In this document: piece by piece, positions 35,287-45,832 of the stretch
Layout of the letters: each line of letters begins with the position of its first letter
How positions within the stretch are numbered: the first letter of the stretch is position 1
Assembly (NCBI RefSeq): GCF_002078875.1
Contig: NC_034438.1
Coordinates: 23,015,030 to 23,079,029, forward strand
Source: Numida meleagris
Lineage: Eukaryota > Chordata > Aves > Galliformes > Numididae
Length of the DNA: 64,000 nucleotides
Reading direction: 5' to 3'
Program-made: the position numbers and the translations under genes
The notes under the pieces: generated by a model
The model's input: the letters and a program-made list of their open reading frames with translations, nothing else
Told to the model about the DNA's origin: nothing
Databases searched by the model: none

Positions 35287-36914
35287 GGGAGTGATTGCAG
35301 ATCAATATTATGTGGAGCATTTCTTTTTAAGGTGATTATGCACTATTGAGTTTATGTTAACGAGAGCTTGGGATCTTCCTGAAGTTGTCTCAGAAGCTGA
35401 CCAGCATGTGAGAGAGGTAGTCTTACGTTCCTTTGTGTAACTGCATGGGAGAATGTCAGCATCAAATAATAGCAGAAAATAATGATGAAAATTTTAGTAA
35501 ATCTAGGAATAGCTGTAGGCAGCCTTCAGCTAGGGAGTAGTTGTATTTTAAGTTTGAGGTTTTTTTAATCCAAACTGAAAGAAAATTGCTTTTCTTAAAA
35601 GCAATGAAATAGAATACCCATTTGGCAATGGTAGTGCCGCAGTACAGACGGAGATCTGGCTTAAGGTTATATAAGTATTATGCACAGTAAGAGGAAATGA
35701 ATTGAATGTTTGACTTCTGGTCATCAAGATTGTATGTGACAGATATACTTATGATTGTATGTATGAGAATAAATCACTTCTGCTTGCACAGAAATCCAAA
35801 ATGTAAATTGGAATGTTAATCAAAAAACCAAACCAGCATTGCTGATGTAGTCACTGTTCGAGCCCTTTTTCAGCAGTAACCATGCCACGCCTATTTCCAA
35901 CTGCCATAAAACTCAGAGGAACGTCCAGGCACTCTTTTTGTGAATTATTTCAGAGCACAAAATTGCCGGAGAGCCTCTGGATCATGAAGTCTGGTCCCCA
36001 GTTGTTGAATGCAGCTATGTAACTGATGTAAAGTTTTCAGATATTTGCAGAGTATCTCTTTGCCTATCATGATGCAAAACTCATAATGCTTCCCAGTGCC
36101 ATCCACTGGACTCTAGGTGCCCGTGTAAGATGCACCGTATATCTGTATTAGGCTCCAAGTATACAAGAATAACTGGGTTTTTTGGTAGTGTTTTTTTTTC
36201 CTTCCTGCATTAATCTTTTGTATTTGGAGTTGGATAATAATCAAAGTTGTCAAACTTAATCTTGTCACATTTCCCCTCACAGGTGACTTAAATCTTTGGG
36301 CACTGACTGTTGATAATTTATCACTGCATTGCGTACATAAGCACTCTGTACAGGGTACACTGTTGCACTCCGACTGTTTAAAAAAAAAAAAAAGGAACCA
36401 GAACTATACATTTTAGATCACTACCTATACAAAGGGGAGCCAGCTGCGAGTCTTGTTTAAACTATGGGTGCCCCATGGGCGTGATTGTCCTGATCCTTGG
36501 GTTAAGGACTGTGGAAATTGAGTTTACTGTCTCAGAAACAAAGCAAACTGCAGTTTTACAGTTGGTGCATTACTAAATAGAAAGGGTATAACTGCAAATG
36601 AGAGTGAAAGAACAGTAAGGTTTTCATTAGTTAGTGCTGTGCAGAATTTGGAAGAGACAGTGTAGCTCTTTTCACAGGTTTATAAGAAAACAGATTTCAG
36701 TCCAGTAACATCATCCTTTAAACAGCATCCTTTAAAATTCCTAGGGACAAAAAAGTGCATGTAGAAAACTTGGAAAGGCTGAACAGCAAGTTCCCTACTG
36801 TGTTTACGCTACTTGCATCTCCATCCTGACCCCCCTATACTCCCCAGTTTCTGGTTTACTTCTGGAGTGGTTTCGGAGATGAGAAGATGACATCAATGTT
36901 ATGTCTTTATCTTA

Positions 36915-37328
36915 TTAGATTACATGGGATGACTTAATGTTGTACAACACAGACGGGCTGGATCTGTGTTTTTTTTTTTTTTTTTTATGGGCTGCTGGGG
37001 AGGAGAGGTTGAGAAGACAGCTGGATACATAGTTTGGGTGGACTGTGCTGCCAGCCACAAGCGGTAAGATTGCTGTTGCTGTCTGCGAAGGCAAGAGGAC
37101 ATTCATGTTGGTGGGTGGGGAAGCACCAGAAATGGTCACTGGATCCTTTCCCACTGCCAGTAACTTCAGCCTGACCATCTGCTTAGGCTGCTGTAGCAGC
37201 ACTGTTAAGCTCCCAGAACAGGATGCTACCTGAAAAGCACTCTCTGCCTCCTCCAGGGAAAGGTGCTGGGTGAGCTGTGTGGAAGGGCCAGGAAAGTCAG
37301 CCTTGAGGCAGGATGTTGCGATGACCAT
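36915..37328 (-). other. 137-codon minus-strand open frame running into poly(A); possible decayed retrocopy
   Basis: Reading the minus strand, a 137-codon frame (begins MVIATSCLKADF; contains LLQQPKQMVRLKLLAVGKDP) passes into a run of 19 A (complement of 36970-36988). A frame ending in poly(A) is what a processed retrocopy looks like. The DNA is GC-richer than its flanks, and a second minus frame rich in Gln (QQQQ) overlaps it. However, I find no target-site duplication, no AATAAA before the A-run and cannot match it to a parent gene. Retrocopies are rare in birds because CR1 does not efficiently mobilise poly(A) mRNAs. It may be a chance frame next to a poly-A tract. Confidence 0.18.
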
Positions 37329-37689
37329 GAGGGGATTGAATTAATAGGTGCTGAGAGGAGTGTGTTGAACTAATACCAGCTAGAATGGGATTGTGGAAAG
37401 TTTGCCTGTTTGAATTAACTTGGTAATGTTTTTACACGAAGCGACAAGTTCAAGTGATAGATAAGGATGTAATAAATGTAGGTCAAGTATTTAACATTTC
37501 AACACCCATTTTTGTTCACAAAGTAGACCAGAGCAAAGTCAAAAAATGATCTTTGACCTGGCTAAATGACCAATGTTTAATGTAACTGTAAATACAGAAT
37601 TGTCTGTTTGGCTGGGTTTCCAGATAAGCTTATGGGCTCTTCACTGATCTTTTTATTGGTGACGTGAACCAAAGCATTGCATTACCCCT

Positions 37690-37731
37690 GTCAGGCTTTG
37701 AAGAGTTACAGTCAGGCTTTGAAGAGTTACG
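37690..37731 (+). repeat. 21-bp tandem duplication
   Basis: Two adjacent 21-bp copies (GTCAGGCTTTGAAGAGTTAC plus one base), differing only at the final position (A at 37710, G at 37731). The near identity implies a recent event. Units of 21 bp would be frame-neutral, but nothing suggests coding here. Confidence 0.95.
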
Positions 37732-38034
37732 GAACTGGAGCTGATGAGGCCTGAAGGGACCCCGTGGTCAGGCAGCCTGGCTTCCTGGGCAAGGGAGCCA
37801 TCAGGACATTTTTGAATTAATTCTATCTGAGTTGCAGCATAGAAAGAGCTTTCTGTGTGAATTTAATGATCACCATTGACAGGGAAAAGAATGATGTGGT
37901 GTGACAAATAGTAGAGAGGGGCAGTGATGTCAGTAGGTTGGCAAGCTCAGTTCAGCTAATGGTGATTCTGAAGCCGAAGTTACAGAGGAAACAAAGGAAC
38001 AGGAAATAGGAGAACAGGTGAAGTGCTGGCAATA

Positions 38035-38140
38035 GGTTGCCCAGAAATTTTGTGAGTGCCCTATCCCCAGAGGGGTTCAAGGCCAGGTTGGACGGAGCTC
38101 TGGGCAGCTTGCTCTGGAGGGTGGCAATCCTGCTATTTCT
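38035..38140 (+). mobile_element. CR1 LINE fragment
   Basis: A + strand remnant of the CR1 3' region: GGTTGCCCAGAAATTTTGTG, then CCCCAGAGGGGTTCAAGGCC and GGTTGGACGGAGCTCTGGGC. The terminal microsatellite is missing, so the 3' end is truncated or decayed. Confidence 0.88.
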
Positions 38141-38964
38141 GAGTCACAGTTACACTTCCCCCACCCTCTAAAAAATAAATTGCAGTTCAACACAGAGTTC
38201 TTTCATGAAGCCATGTGGCTGGAGATGTATAGGTGCCCTTGTGGCTCTGAAAGGTAGAAATTTGTTTTGCTTACTGGTCAGAAGATCACATTAGGTATCT
38301 CCGTAAGCTGTGTTTATTTCACAGGGTTCATTGGACAGAACACACTCCTTCATGGAGTGGAATTTGGACTACTGTCATGTCAGCCAGGAGAACCTGTCTT
38401 TCTCTGGGTGTTCTTTCCACCCTGGTGAGATTTCGGGTAGCCCATTCTGCAGTGCAGTCACCTATACACAGGTGCCTGCCACCATGTTTAACCAGTGCTG
38501 GACCACCAGTGCTCCCCCCCGGAAGCTACCTGTGGGCTGGATGGAGCTTTTTCCCCTTGCAAGCCTGAACGCTGATTGGAGACTTGCCTTGTATGAAATA
38601 GCACCTTCTGAAAGACCTCAGTTTAATGGAGAACATCTGTAAATCCAATTCATTTCTCTAGTTGTATTACTTTTTGATAATAAACTGTGGCAGCTGGGGA
38701 CTGCTTTATTTATGCCTGACATGTCTTATTTCCAGTTTCAAATACCAACATGTGTATTTGATTTAAAAAAAAATGTCCCTCCCAGGTTAAATACATCACC
38801 TCTTCAGTCTGGAAGGCAAGATACCTTTCGGGAGCTTTTGTCATTGTCATTTTGTTGTATGCCCACTACAGCTCCTGGTTTTGGCATGCTTTCATTTGCG
38901 GACTGCTCTGTTTGGTATTTAAATCTTCTTTTCAGCATGTGTACTGCTGTTTCACCGAAAGAAT

Positions 38965-39063
38965 GTGTGTGTATATATATGTAATATATATTTAATATAT
39001 GCTATATATACAAATTATATATAAATATAATATATAAATATATTAAATAGAATATAATGTAAT
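38965..39063. repeat. AT-rich (TATA)n tract
   Basis: About 100 bp of almost pure A/T beginning with GTGTGTGTATATATATG and continuing as interrupted ATATA words. It directly adjoins the broken end of the mariner fragment, and such tracts are prone to breakage and hairpin formation. Confidence 0.9.
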
Positions 39064-39077
39064 CAAAATATGTAATC

Positions 39078-39520
39078 GATTATCTTATAGTTTTGTTGCT
39101 TTGTGACAGATGGCAACAGAGGGGCAGTCTGACAAAATGGTGTCTGGCATTGAAGTGCATATGAAGCAAAGGTGTGGCATTGAATTCCTCTGTGTGGAAA
39201 AAATGACACTCACTGACATTCATTGACACTTGCTGAATGTTGATGGAGACCGAACAGTGGGTGTGATCACAGTGTGGGGTGAGTGGTGCATTCCAGTAGT
39301 GGTGACAGTGAGGGTAGTCACTTCCACTTGTGCTGATTTTTGAGTGCAGCATGCAGGCTCTTGTTCATTGCTGGCAGAAATTCGCAGCTCATGGGCATGA
39401 CTTGTATTGAAAAAGGGCATTTTGTAGCTGAGAACGCACTTTATCACATAGTGTTATTGTGCTCTTTGTATCTCTTCGTTTCCATGGAAATCAATAGGAG
39501 GCATTACTTTTGGAGCAACC
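39078..39520 (+). mobile_element. Mariner (Galluhop-like) right portion, internally deleted
   Basis: A Tc1/mariner element on the + strand. From left: TTTTGTTGCTTTGTGACAGA, GAGGGGCAGTCTGACAAAAT, then a transposase start ATG at 39137 with a decayed helix-turn-helix N-terminus (MVSGIEVHMKQ; TGA stop at 39224). A large internal deletion follows, joining to C-terminal text (GCATGCAGGCTCTTGTTCAT near 39348). It ends in the terminal inverted repeat AGGAGGCATTACTTTTGGAG-CAACC (to 39520) and a TA target dinucleotide (39521-39522). The left TIR and the first 100 bp or so of the element are absent here; matching sequence is found inverted at 40.67-40.78 kb. Mariner elements transpose by cut-and-paste into TA. 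This copy is non-autonomous and dead. Confidence 0.88.
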
Positions 39521-39522
39521 TA

Positions 39523-40672
39523 TGTGTATTAAAAAAAAAAATCAGAAACATTGCAGTTCTTTTCTTTTCTGTTCCTCTCTGCCAAATTAGCTTTGTTTGA
39601 GATCCCCTAAGGTATAGAAAAATAGAAACAAATCATATCTGCTGTAGTGCCTTGAAGAAAATCCTGTTATTCTGTGAAGTAAAACCCTTATATTGATTTA
39701 GACCTAGAGACACATCTCGATACTTAGCTTAAAAAACATAATACAATACTTTATTAGCTGGTCTAACTGATTTCAGATGTTAAAAACCAATGAAAGTATG
39801 TACCTAAGCCATGTGGAGTTACCAATATGTTACAGAAACAATAGCTTGAAAACAGAGTCAAATTGCAAAATGAGTGCCAAACAAAGTCTGTTTTTGGTTC
39901 ATGCTAAGATCTTCAGTCTGACTATGTAAAGACTTCTACCTAAAAGGAAAAAGAATGAATAATCAGTTGTTTCTGGCAATTCTGCCTTCAGGATGATAAT
40001 TGAGTTCTATGTAGAAAAGGAAACTAAATCTTTCTTTCCCTTGATTCATTTTTCTTTCATAAATTTGCTTTTGGAGTGGCTTGCTTTAAAATTCTGCCAG
40101 AAATTGATACAACAATATATTAACTCATGAAAATGCTGGATACAGTTTCAAGGAAATTCCATGTACCTATTCCATGTATAGCTGAGAAATTAGGCACCAG
40201 ATTTGTGTTTCCTGGGCCTAGTGCCTGCAATGTTTGTATTCAATAGAAAAAAATAGAGATGTCAAAGGGAATGGTGTGGCTTGCAGTTAGTCCACAGAAC
40301 AAACTGTGTGTCTGTTCCCTTCCCTTGTAGTGGAGACACCTGTCTCAGAGGTAACAGTCATTGCTAGCAACGTAAGAGGGCCCAGAGGTGTGCGCTGCCC
40401 TGCAGTCCATCAGCTGTTCCATTTGAAGAGGTGGTGCTGTCACCAACCTTTGGCAGCTATCTGGGGAGCTTGCATGGGAAATGCGTGACCTGTATTTACA
40501 TCCTGCAGGGGGTTAGGGAGTGCACATCCTTTAACTGCCTCTGAATTACAAGTCATCCCTATGAGGATTCAGGATTATCTGGGAGAGGGGATGGTGAAGG
40601 TTCTGCCCCTCTTACTGAGGCGGAACTGCTTAAGCTAAGAGCAGTAGGGTCAGGAAGACAAGGAGGGAGAAA
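39523..40672. other. Non-coding DNA between the two mariner parts
   Basis: About 1.15 kb with no recognised gene. It is flanked on the left by the right-end TIR of one mariner part and on the right by the broken edge of the other. If the inversion model holds, this segment is inverted relative to its ancestral orientation. Confidence 0.5.
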
Positions 40673-40775
40673 GTGTTTGAGGGAAGGTTCAGCCTCTGCT
40701 GCCACTGCTCCAGCATCCACCTTTGATGCCATGGGCCACCATCATAAAATCGGAGGCATTACTTGTGGAGCAACC
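40673..40775 (-). mobile_element. Mariner (Galluhop-like) left terminal part, inverted
   Basis: Minus-strand mariner left end. Its outer boundary is the TIR CGGAGGCATTACTTGTGGAG-CAACC (to 40775), followed by TA (40776-40777). Inward (leftward on +) lie ATAAAATCGG, TGGGCCACCATC, ATCCACCTTTGATGCC and GGGAAGGTTCAGCCTCTGCT, which match the 5' leader of the chicken Galluhop element in reverse complement. It stops at about 40673, close to the element position where the + strand part at 39078 begins. The two parts together give about 0.54 kb with both TIRs. Confidence 0.75.
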
Positions 40776-40777
40776 TA

Positions 40778-42106
40778 AATATTAACTAAATGTTTAATTG
40801 ATATATATTTATACAGAGAATGTTTAAGGATCCTGGGGAGCATGAAGTACCGCATTCTATCTCATGATTTAAGTGGCATTATGGATTATTATCTGCTATT
40901 GGTGATGAAGGTCAGCATTGGGTTCTGGTGCAGTTCTGCTTGTGCAGAATACATCTGTCCTCGCCCTGATGGAAGAAAATCTGAAGCCCAGTAAAGAGCT
41001 GACTCTTGAGGTATCTGTGCTGGTGTGCAGGCAGATAGATTGCTACTATGTTGTCTTGTTAGACTAGTATTTGAAGTGTCAGTGTAGGCAATTGAATGTT
41101 AACTTGACATACATAATTACCAGCTGTGGCCAAAAATTCACTTACAGTATCACCAGAAAAAGAGTTACGCTGTATTTGATTATATGCTTTGAAAGTATGT
41201 GGTATGATGTATCTTTTGAACACTCAGAAGTGAGAAACAAGGCTTGGTTATTTTTTAAGGAGCTGAAAAGCACTGGCTCCAGTAAAAGTAGTGTACAGAG
41301 GGCAGGCAGTAGATGTACTGCTCACTATCCCTGACTGGTTTTTATCATAGATCAAAGGGAAGTAATCTTGGTTTTCCTAAACATACTAGGATTAGAGCTA
41401 AAATTTGTCTATTCTGTAGAATGTCTTATGCTTTTAGTGCTTGCTTAGGAGTGTTTCCTTGGAATATGCTAAAACATGTTAGTTTTTCCAAATGGATTTT
41501 TGTAAATGGGTCTTTAAAAGTCAGTTTTTTCTCTAAAATTTATAATTCTCTCTTAAAGAAATATGAGAAATGACTGATCTTTGCTGTTTGAGATGGGGAG
41601 ATTAATTCAGCAACTGAGTTAAACTGCTTCACCAGGCAAATTTTTCAGGGATTTTTTGTTGTTGTTCTGCAAGTTGTAAAGGCTTTAATTGAGAAAATTG
41701 GCTTAAATTAGTTTCTTGGATCATAAAATCAGAAATAGCATTCAGACCACCAGGTTCCTAGTTGATAATTAAGTAGGCTTAAGAAAGTTTCTTCATATGT
41801 AAATGTTTCCATTTGATGGTGTCTACTGTGTGTATTCCACATCAAAGAAAATGGTCTGCAAATAGCCTTAAATATATATATATATTTAACTGGCTTATTC
41901 TTTCTTTGAACTGAAAATGTTAATGTTTAAACACATGGAACCGAGAGATCTGCATCTCTTTAAGTGATTATTTAGACTGATTAAATATTTTGCCAGTTAA
42001 GAAGCAATAGTTTTTATCTGACCCTCTGGAGTGCGTATTTCAGGTTGTTAGAGCATGATAATTTAAAGCTTACATTTGCTGTAAGGGGCTAACACTTACT
42101 GAGTTC
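40778..42106. other. Unique AT-rich non-coding DNA
   Basis: No repeat except a short (TA)n run at 41868-41888. No gene is recognised. Confidence 0.5.
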
Positions 42107-43408
42107 ACAGAATCATAGAGTGGCTTGGGTTGGGAGGGACCTCAAAGACCATCCAGTTACAAACCCCTGCTGTGGGCAGGGCTGCTATCAACCAGATCAG
42201 GCTGCACAGGGCCCCAACCCGGCCTTGAACACTTCCAGGGATGGGACATCCATAACTTCCCTGGGAAGCCTGTGCCAGTGCCTCGCGACCCAAGGAAAAA
42301 AAATTGCTTGTAACATCTAATCTAAATCTCCCCTCTTCTAGTTTAAAACAATTTCTTTTTGCCCTATCACTATCTATGTGTGTAAAATGTTGATTTACCC
42401 ACTGTTTATAAGATTTCTTTAAGTATCAGAAGACTGCAATAAAGTCTCCCTGCAGCCTTCTGTTCTGCAGACTGAACAATCCCAACTCCCTCTGCCTTTC
42501 ATTGTAGGACAGGTGCTCCAGCTCTCTGATCATCTTAATGACCTCTCCTGGACCCACTCCAACAGCTCCATGTCCATCTTGTGTTGGGGGCTCCAGGCCT
42601 GGCTGTGGTAGTACAGATAGGGCTTCACAAAGGCAGAACAGAGGGACAATCATCTCCCCTTCCCTGCTGGCCACCCCTGTTTTGATGCAGCCCAAGATAC
42701 TGTCAGCCGTTCAGGCTGCAAGTTCTCACTGCTGGCTTGTGTCAGGCTTTGTGTCCACCATAACCCCCAAGTCTTTCACCACAGGGCTGCTCTTAATGAG
42801 TTCTTCTCCCAGTCTGTACACAGATCTAGGACTGCCCCGACCTTGTACTTGGTCTTGTTGAAACTCATCAGATTCTTGTGATCCTATTTTTCAAGCTTGT
42901 CCAAATCCCTTCCTTCGACTGTATCAACTGTACCACACAGTGTCATCAACAAACTTCCTGAGAGTGCTCTCAATCCTCATTATCCAGATAATCAAAAAAG
43001 TTGTTGAAGTACACTAGTCCAAAGACTGACTGCTGGAGACCACCACCCATCACCAGCCTCCACCTGGACTTAGAGCCATTGACCACAATCCTCTGTCTGC
43101 AACTGTCCAACCAATTCCTTATCCACTGAGTAGTCCACCCTCTGTATCTTTTCAATTTAGTGATGAGTGTGATGTGGGACCATATGAAAGGCCTTGCAGA
43201 AGTCCAAGTAGATGACATCATTCCCTTCCTGTGTTTACTGAAGCCTTCAGTCCATCACAGAAGGCCATCAGATTGGTGAGGCATGATCTGCCCTTGGTGA
43301 AACCATGCTGTCTCAGATTACCTCTTCATCTCATGTGCCTTAACATAGCTTCTAGGGGTATCTGTTCCATGATATTCCCAGGCACAAGTGTGGAGCTCAC
43401 AGGTTGTG
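42107..43408 (-). mobile_element. CR1 LINE (3' UTR and reverse-transcriptase remnant)
   Basis: A 1.3-kb minus-strand CR1. On + it opens with the complement of the CR1 tail (CACAGAATCATAGAGTGGCT) and 3' UTR (GGGAGGGACCTCAAAGACCA, CCAACCCGGCCTTGAACACT). It then continues through ORF2. The minus frame at 43221-42970 preserves reverse-transcriptase text: GWTTQWIRNWLDSCRQRIVV followed by NGSKSRW, the segment just before the palm motif that normally reads GVPQGSVLGP, here GGLQQSVFGL. It ends near 43408 (AGGCACAAGTGTGGAGCTCA). The 3' terminal microsatellite is reduced to a single unit. Multiple frame breaks make it inactive. Confidence 0.95.
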
Positions 43409-45709
43409 GACATGTTTAAAATCTGAACCACCTTTGAAGCTGTTTGGATTTATCCTGCCTTAAGTGAGAACTGAGCTTCACTGTATTTAGTGTGAAAGTA
43501 GTATACTAGCCATGTGAGGCATAATTATAAGCGTAAGCCCAGTCAGATCTTTTCTGCAACACCTGCAATGAGATTGACATTATGAGGGAGAGCTAAAAAG
43601 AAAAGGACCAGGTTTATGTGGCATCTGATCAGGAGAAAGTATTTTTCTGTGAGAAAACGGCTGGTAATTTCCATTCAAAGAAGAAAAAGAGAAACATTTC
43701 TAGGAAGGTAGGTCTTGCTGTGGTTGAGTAGAGACAAAGCAGTGGGGCTTGTAAAGCCACACAGGATGGCCTTTTCTTGAGTCTCTTTCTATGAGACAAT
43801 CATCTTGAAGAAACATAACTGAAGAATATCTTGTGATGCTGTGAACTAAAACATATCTCAATTTCCAATGGGATTCAATGCAGGCACATTTTGGCAAGCG
43901 TATTTTAGAAGTGATAAAGAGTGCCAGTCTGCTGCTGCTTGGTGAGCTGTGGCCAGTAGTTCTCTCATGGTATATGTGTGCTGCTAGTCTGAATGCTGTG
44001 ATCCTACTTCTACTGTTTTGTTAAATGCCTGTTTTTCTCTGCAGTATGACCTAATACATTTTTACTGCTCCTAGAATTACTGGAATCTTTGTGTCATTGT
44101 TTCATCTGCAACAAGAATTATTTATATTACCAACTCAGGTTAAATTTCTGATAACCAGGTGATTTGCTTAAATACTTGGAAATTTGTTACAAAAGGTTGG
44201 TTGGTAATCTTTTTTGGTTGCTGCTTGTGAAATCTCCACCCTCTTAAGAGAAGAGCTTGCCAATTCTTTTGCTTGCAAAAAAGAATGCAAATGAAACCTT
44301 ATCTGAAGAAAAATATCTAGATTGGGACCGGAGGTTCCTCCAGTGTCACAGTTTAACTTGTGATTGCTCTAGAAGGATAAAGGTCTGTTTTCCATAATGA
44401 ACAGCTGCTGATGTTTCTTTACCAGGAGAGAATTTGGCTTAAGATGGTATCCTTTTGTAGTTCTGAAGCTTGGGCATCAAACTTACAGTGAAACCATTTT
44501 GACAGTATTCTTTAAGGAGGACTATTCAGATTGTACAAGGTAAATAACTTTGAGGGGATCACTTCACCATTGAATAGTATCTGCTAATGTTCAGGACGCT
44601 GGTAAGTGGGCTGTTTTTTTTGTTGTTGTTGTTGTTTAAATCTTGTCCCTCCTGATTTAAAACTTAAAACTACTTTACACTACAGAAGTGCTTTATTGCT
44701 TGTGGCATATTTCAAGTGATCTAATGTGTGTTCAGATCTGATCAAGAGAACTAGCCACCTGGTAGATAAGTTTAGGTTATTTAAATTCTTGTTTTTTAAT
44801 TCAGCTTTTAATTCTAAATTGCTATTTAAAATACACATAGTATTCTAGGAGGTCTTGTGTGCCTGCACTGTGGAAATGAAAGATGCAGCTTTATGGTAGT
44901 GGGGTTTTTTTTGTAATATTAATGATTCTAAAAAAAAAAAAATCGGGTGGTAAATCACTAGTTGTTACAACCATAATCATTCAATTTATTTTCTCCAATG
45001 AAAGAAGATAAATGGCAGTCACTAGTATAGTATTGTGTGCTTTCCAACAAAACTGTGAAACATGCATTTGTCTCCGAAATGGAATAATGTTATGCACACA
45101 TGCAATGTATTCATTTGCTGGTTACCACGCAGCATATTGTGAATGTGTCTGTGGCAAAGTATTTAGGACGCACGATGCTAGGATGTCCTTATCACTTTAA
45201 TTTGCATTTGTTTTATTTTAATACTGTGAAATACTGTGGTACAAACAAAACTGTGTTTGTGTTACTCAGTGAGAAGGAGTGCATAGTTTTGTTTATGCTC
45301 AACTGTTGTATTCTTCAGTCAGTTAAAACAAACAAGCAACCTCATAAGATTTTTAGTTAAGTCTTCCCTAAATCTGAAGGTGTTTCTCTTCTGTTGTGAC
45401 TGAAGAAAACCTTAGCATGAACCATTACTAAAAACATGTATTTGTTCACTACTGCAGTCTTAATAGGAAGCAGAAATATCAGGAGTCATCAGAAAAAAAA
45501 ATCAGTGCATGTGCTTGACTCCTGTCAAATGATATAAAAACTACAGAGGAGGCAAATTAGAAGCATTTTAAGGTCATGTAGATGAAACAACCTTTTCCGG
45601 TGATCATTGAACTGAACAGTTCTGAGAGCAGCCTGATGTCTTGATCCCTGAGACCTACATGGAGAGACTGCTGCTCTGGAGAAAGTCTTGCCTCTTCGCT
45701 TCTCCCTAG
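43409..45709. other. Unique non-coding DNA
   Basis: AT-rich, with a short (GTT)n run at 44613-44636 and an A12 run near 44931. No gene or transposon is recognised. Confidence 0.5.
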
Positions 45710-45832
45710 CTCTAAAAGTGTCCAGGCTTTTAAGTGTAGTGTCTTACTAGGAAAGTCTTTCAAGTGCTGGCATTAGGGAGAGGAAGAGCTTAGACTGAGT
45801 GTCCAGGTGCAGGGGAGAAGGAGAAAATGAGG
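45710..45832 (+). other. Candidate non-coding exon (splice signals only)
   Basis: A strong acceptor (TTGCCTCTTCGCTTCTCCCTAG ends at 45709, only four purines in 20 upstream bases) is followed 123 nt later by a perfect donor, GAGG|GTAAGTATT, with GT at 45833-45834. All three frames contain stops (for example TAA in frame 1 and TAG in frames 2 and 3), so it would be a UTR or lncRNA exon. It lies 31 kb downstream of the CpG island on the strand expected for its transcript. It may be a pseudo-exon. Confidence 0.22.

Larger units (their letters stand above)
35292..38034. other. Unique non-coding DNA
   Basis: No transposon is recognised. It contains an A13 run near 36381, the T19 run and minus-strand open frame at 36.9-37.3 kb, and a 21-bp tandem duplication at 37690-37731 (the latter two listed separately). 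Confidence 0.5.
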
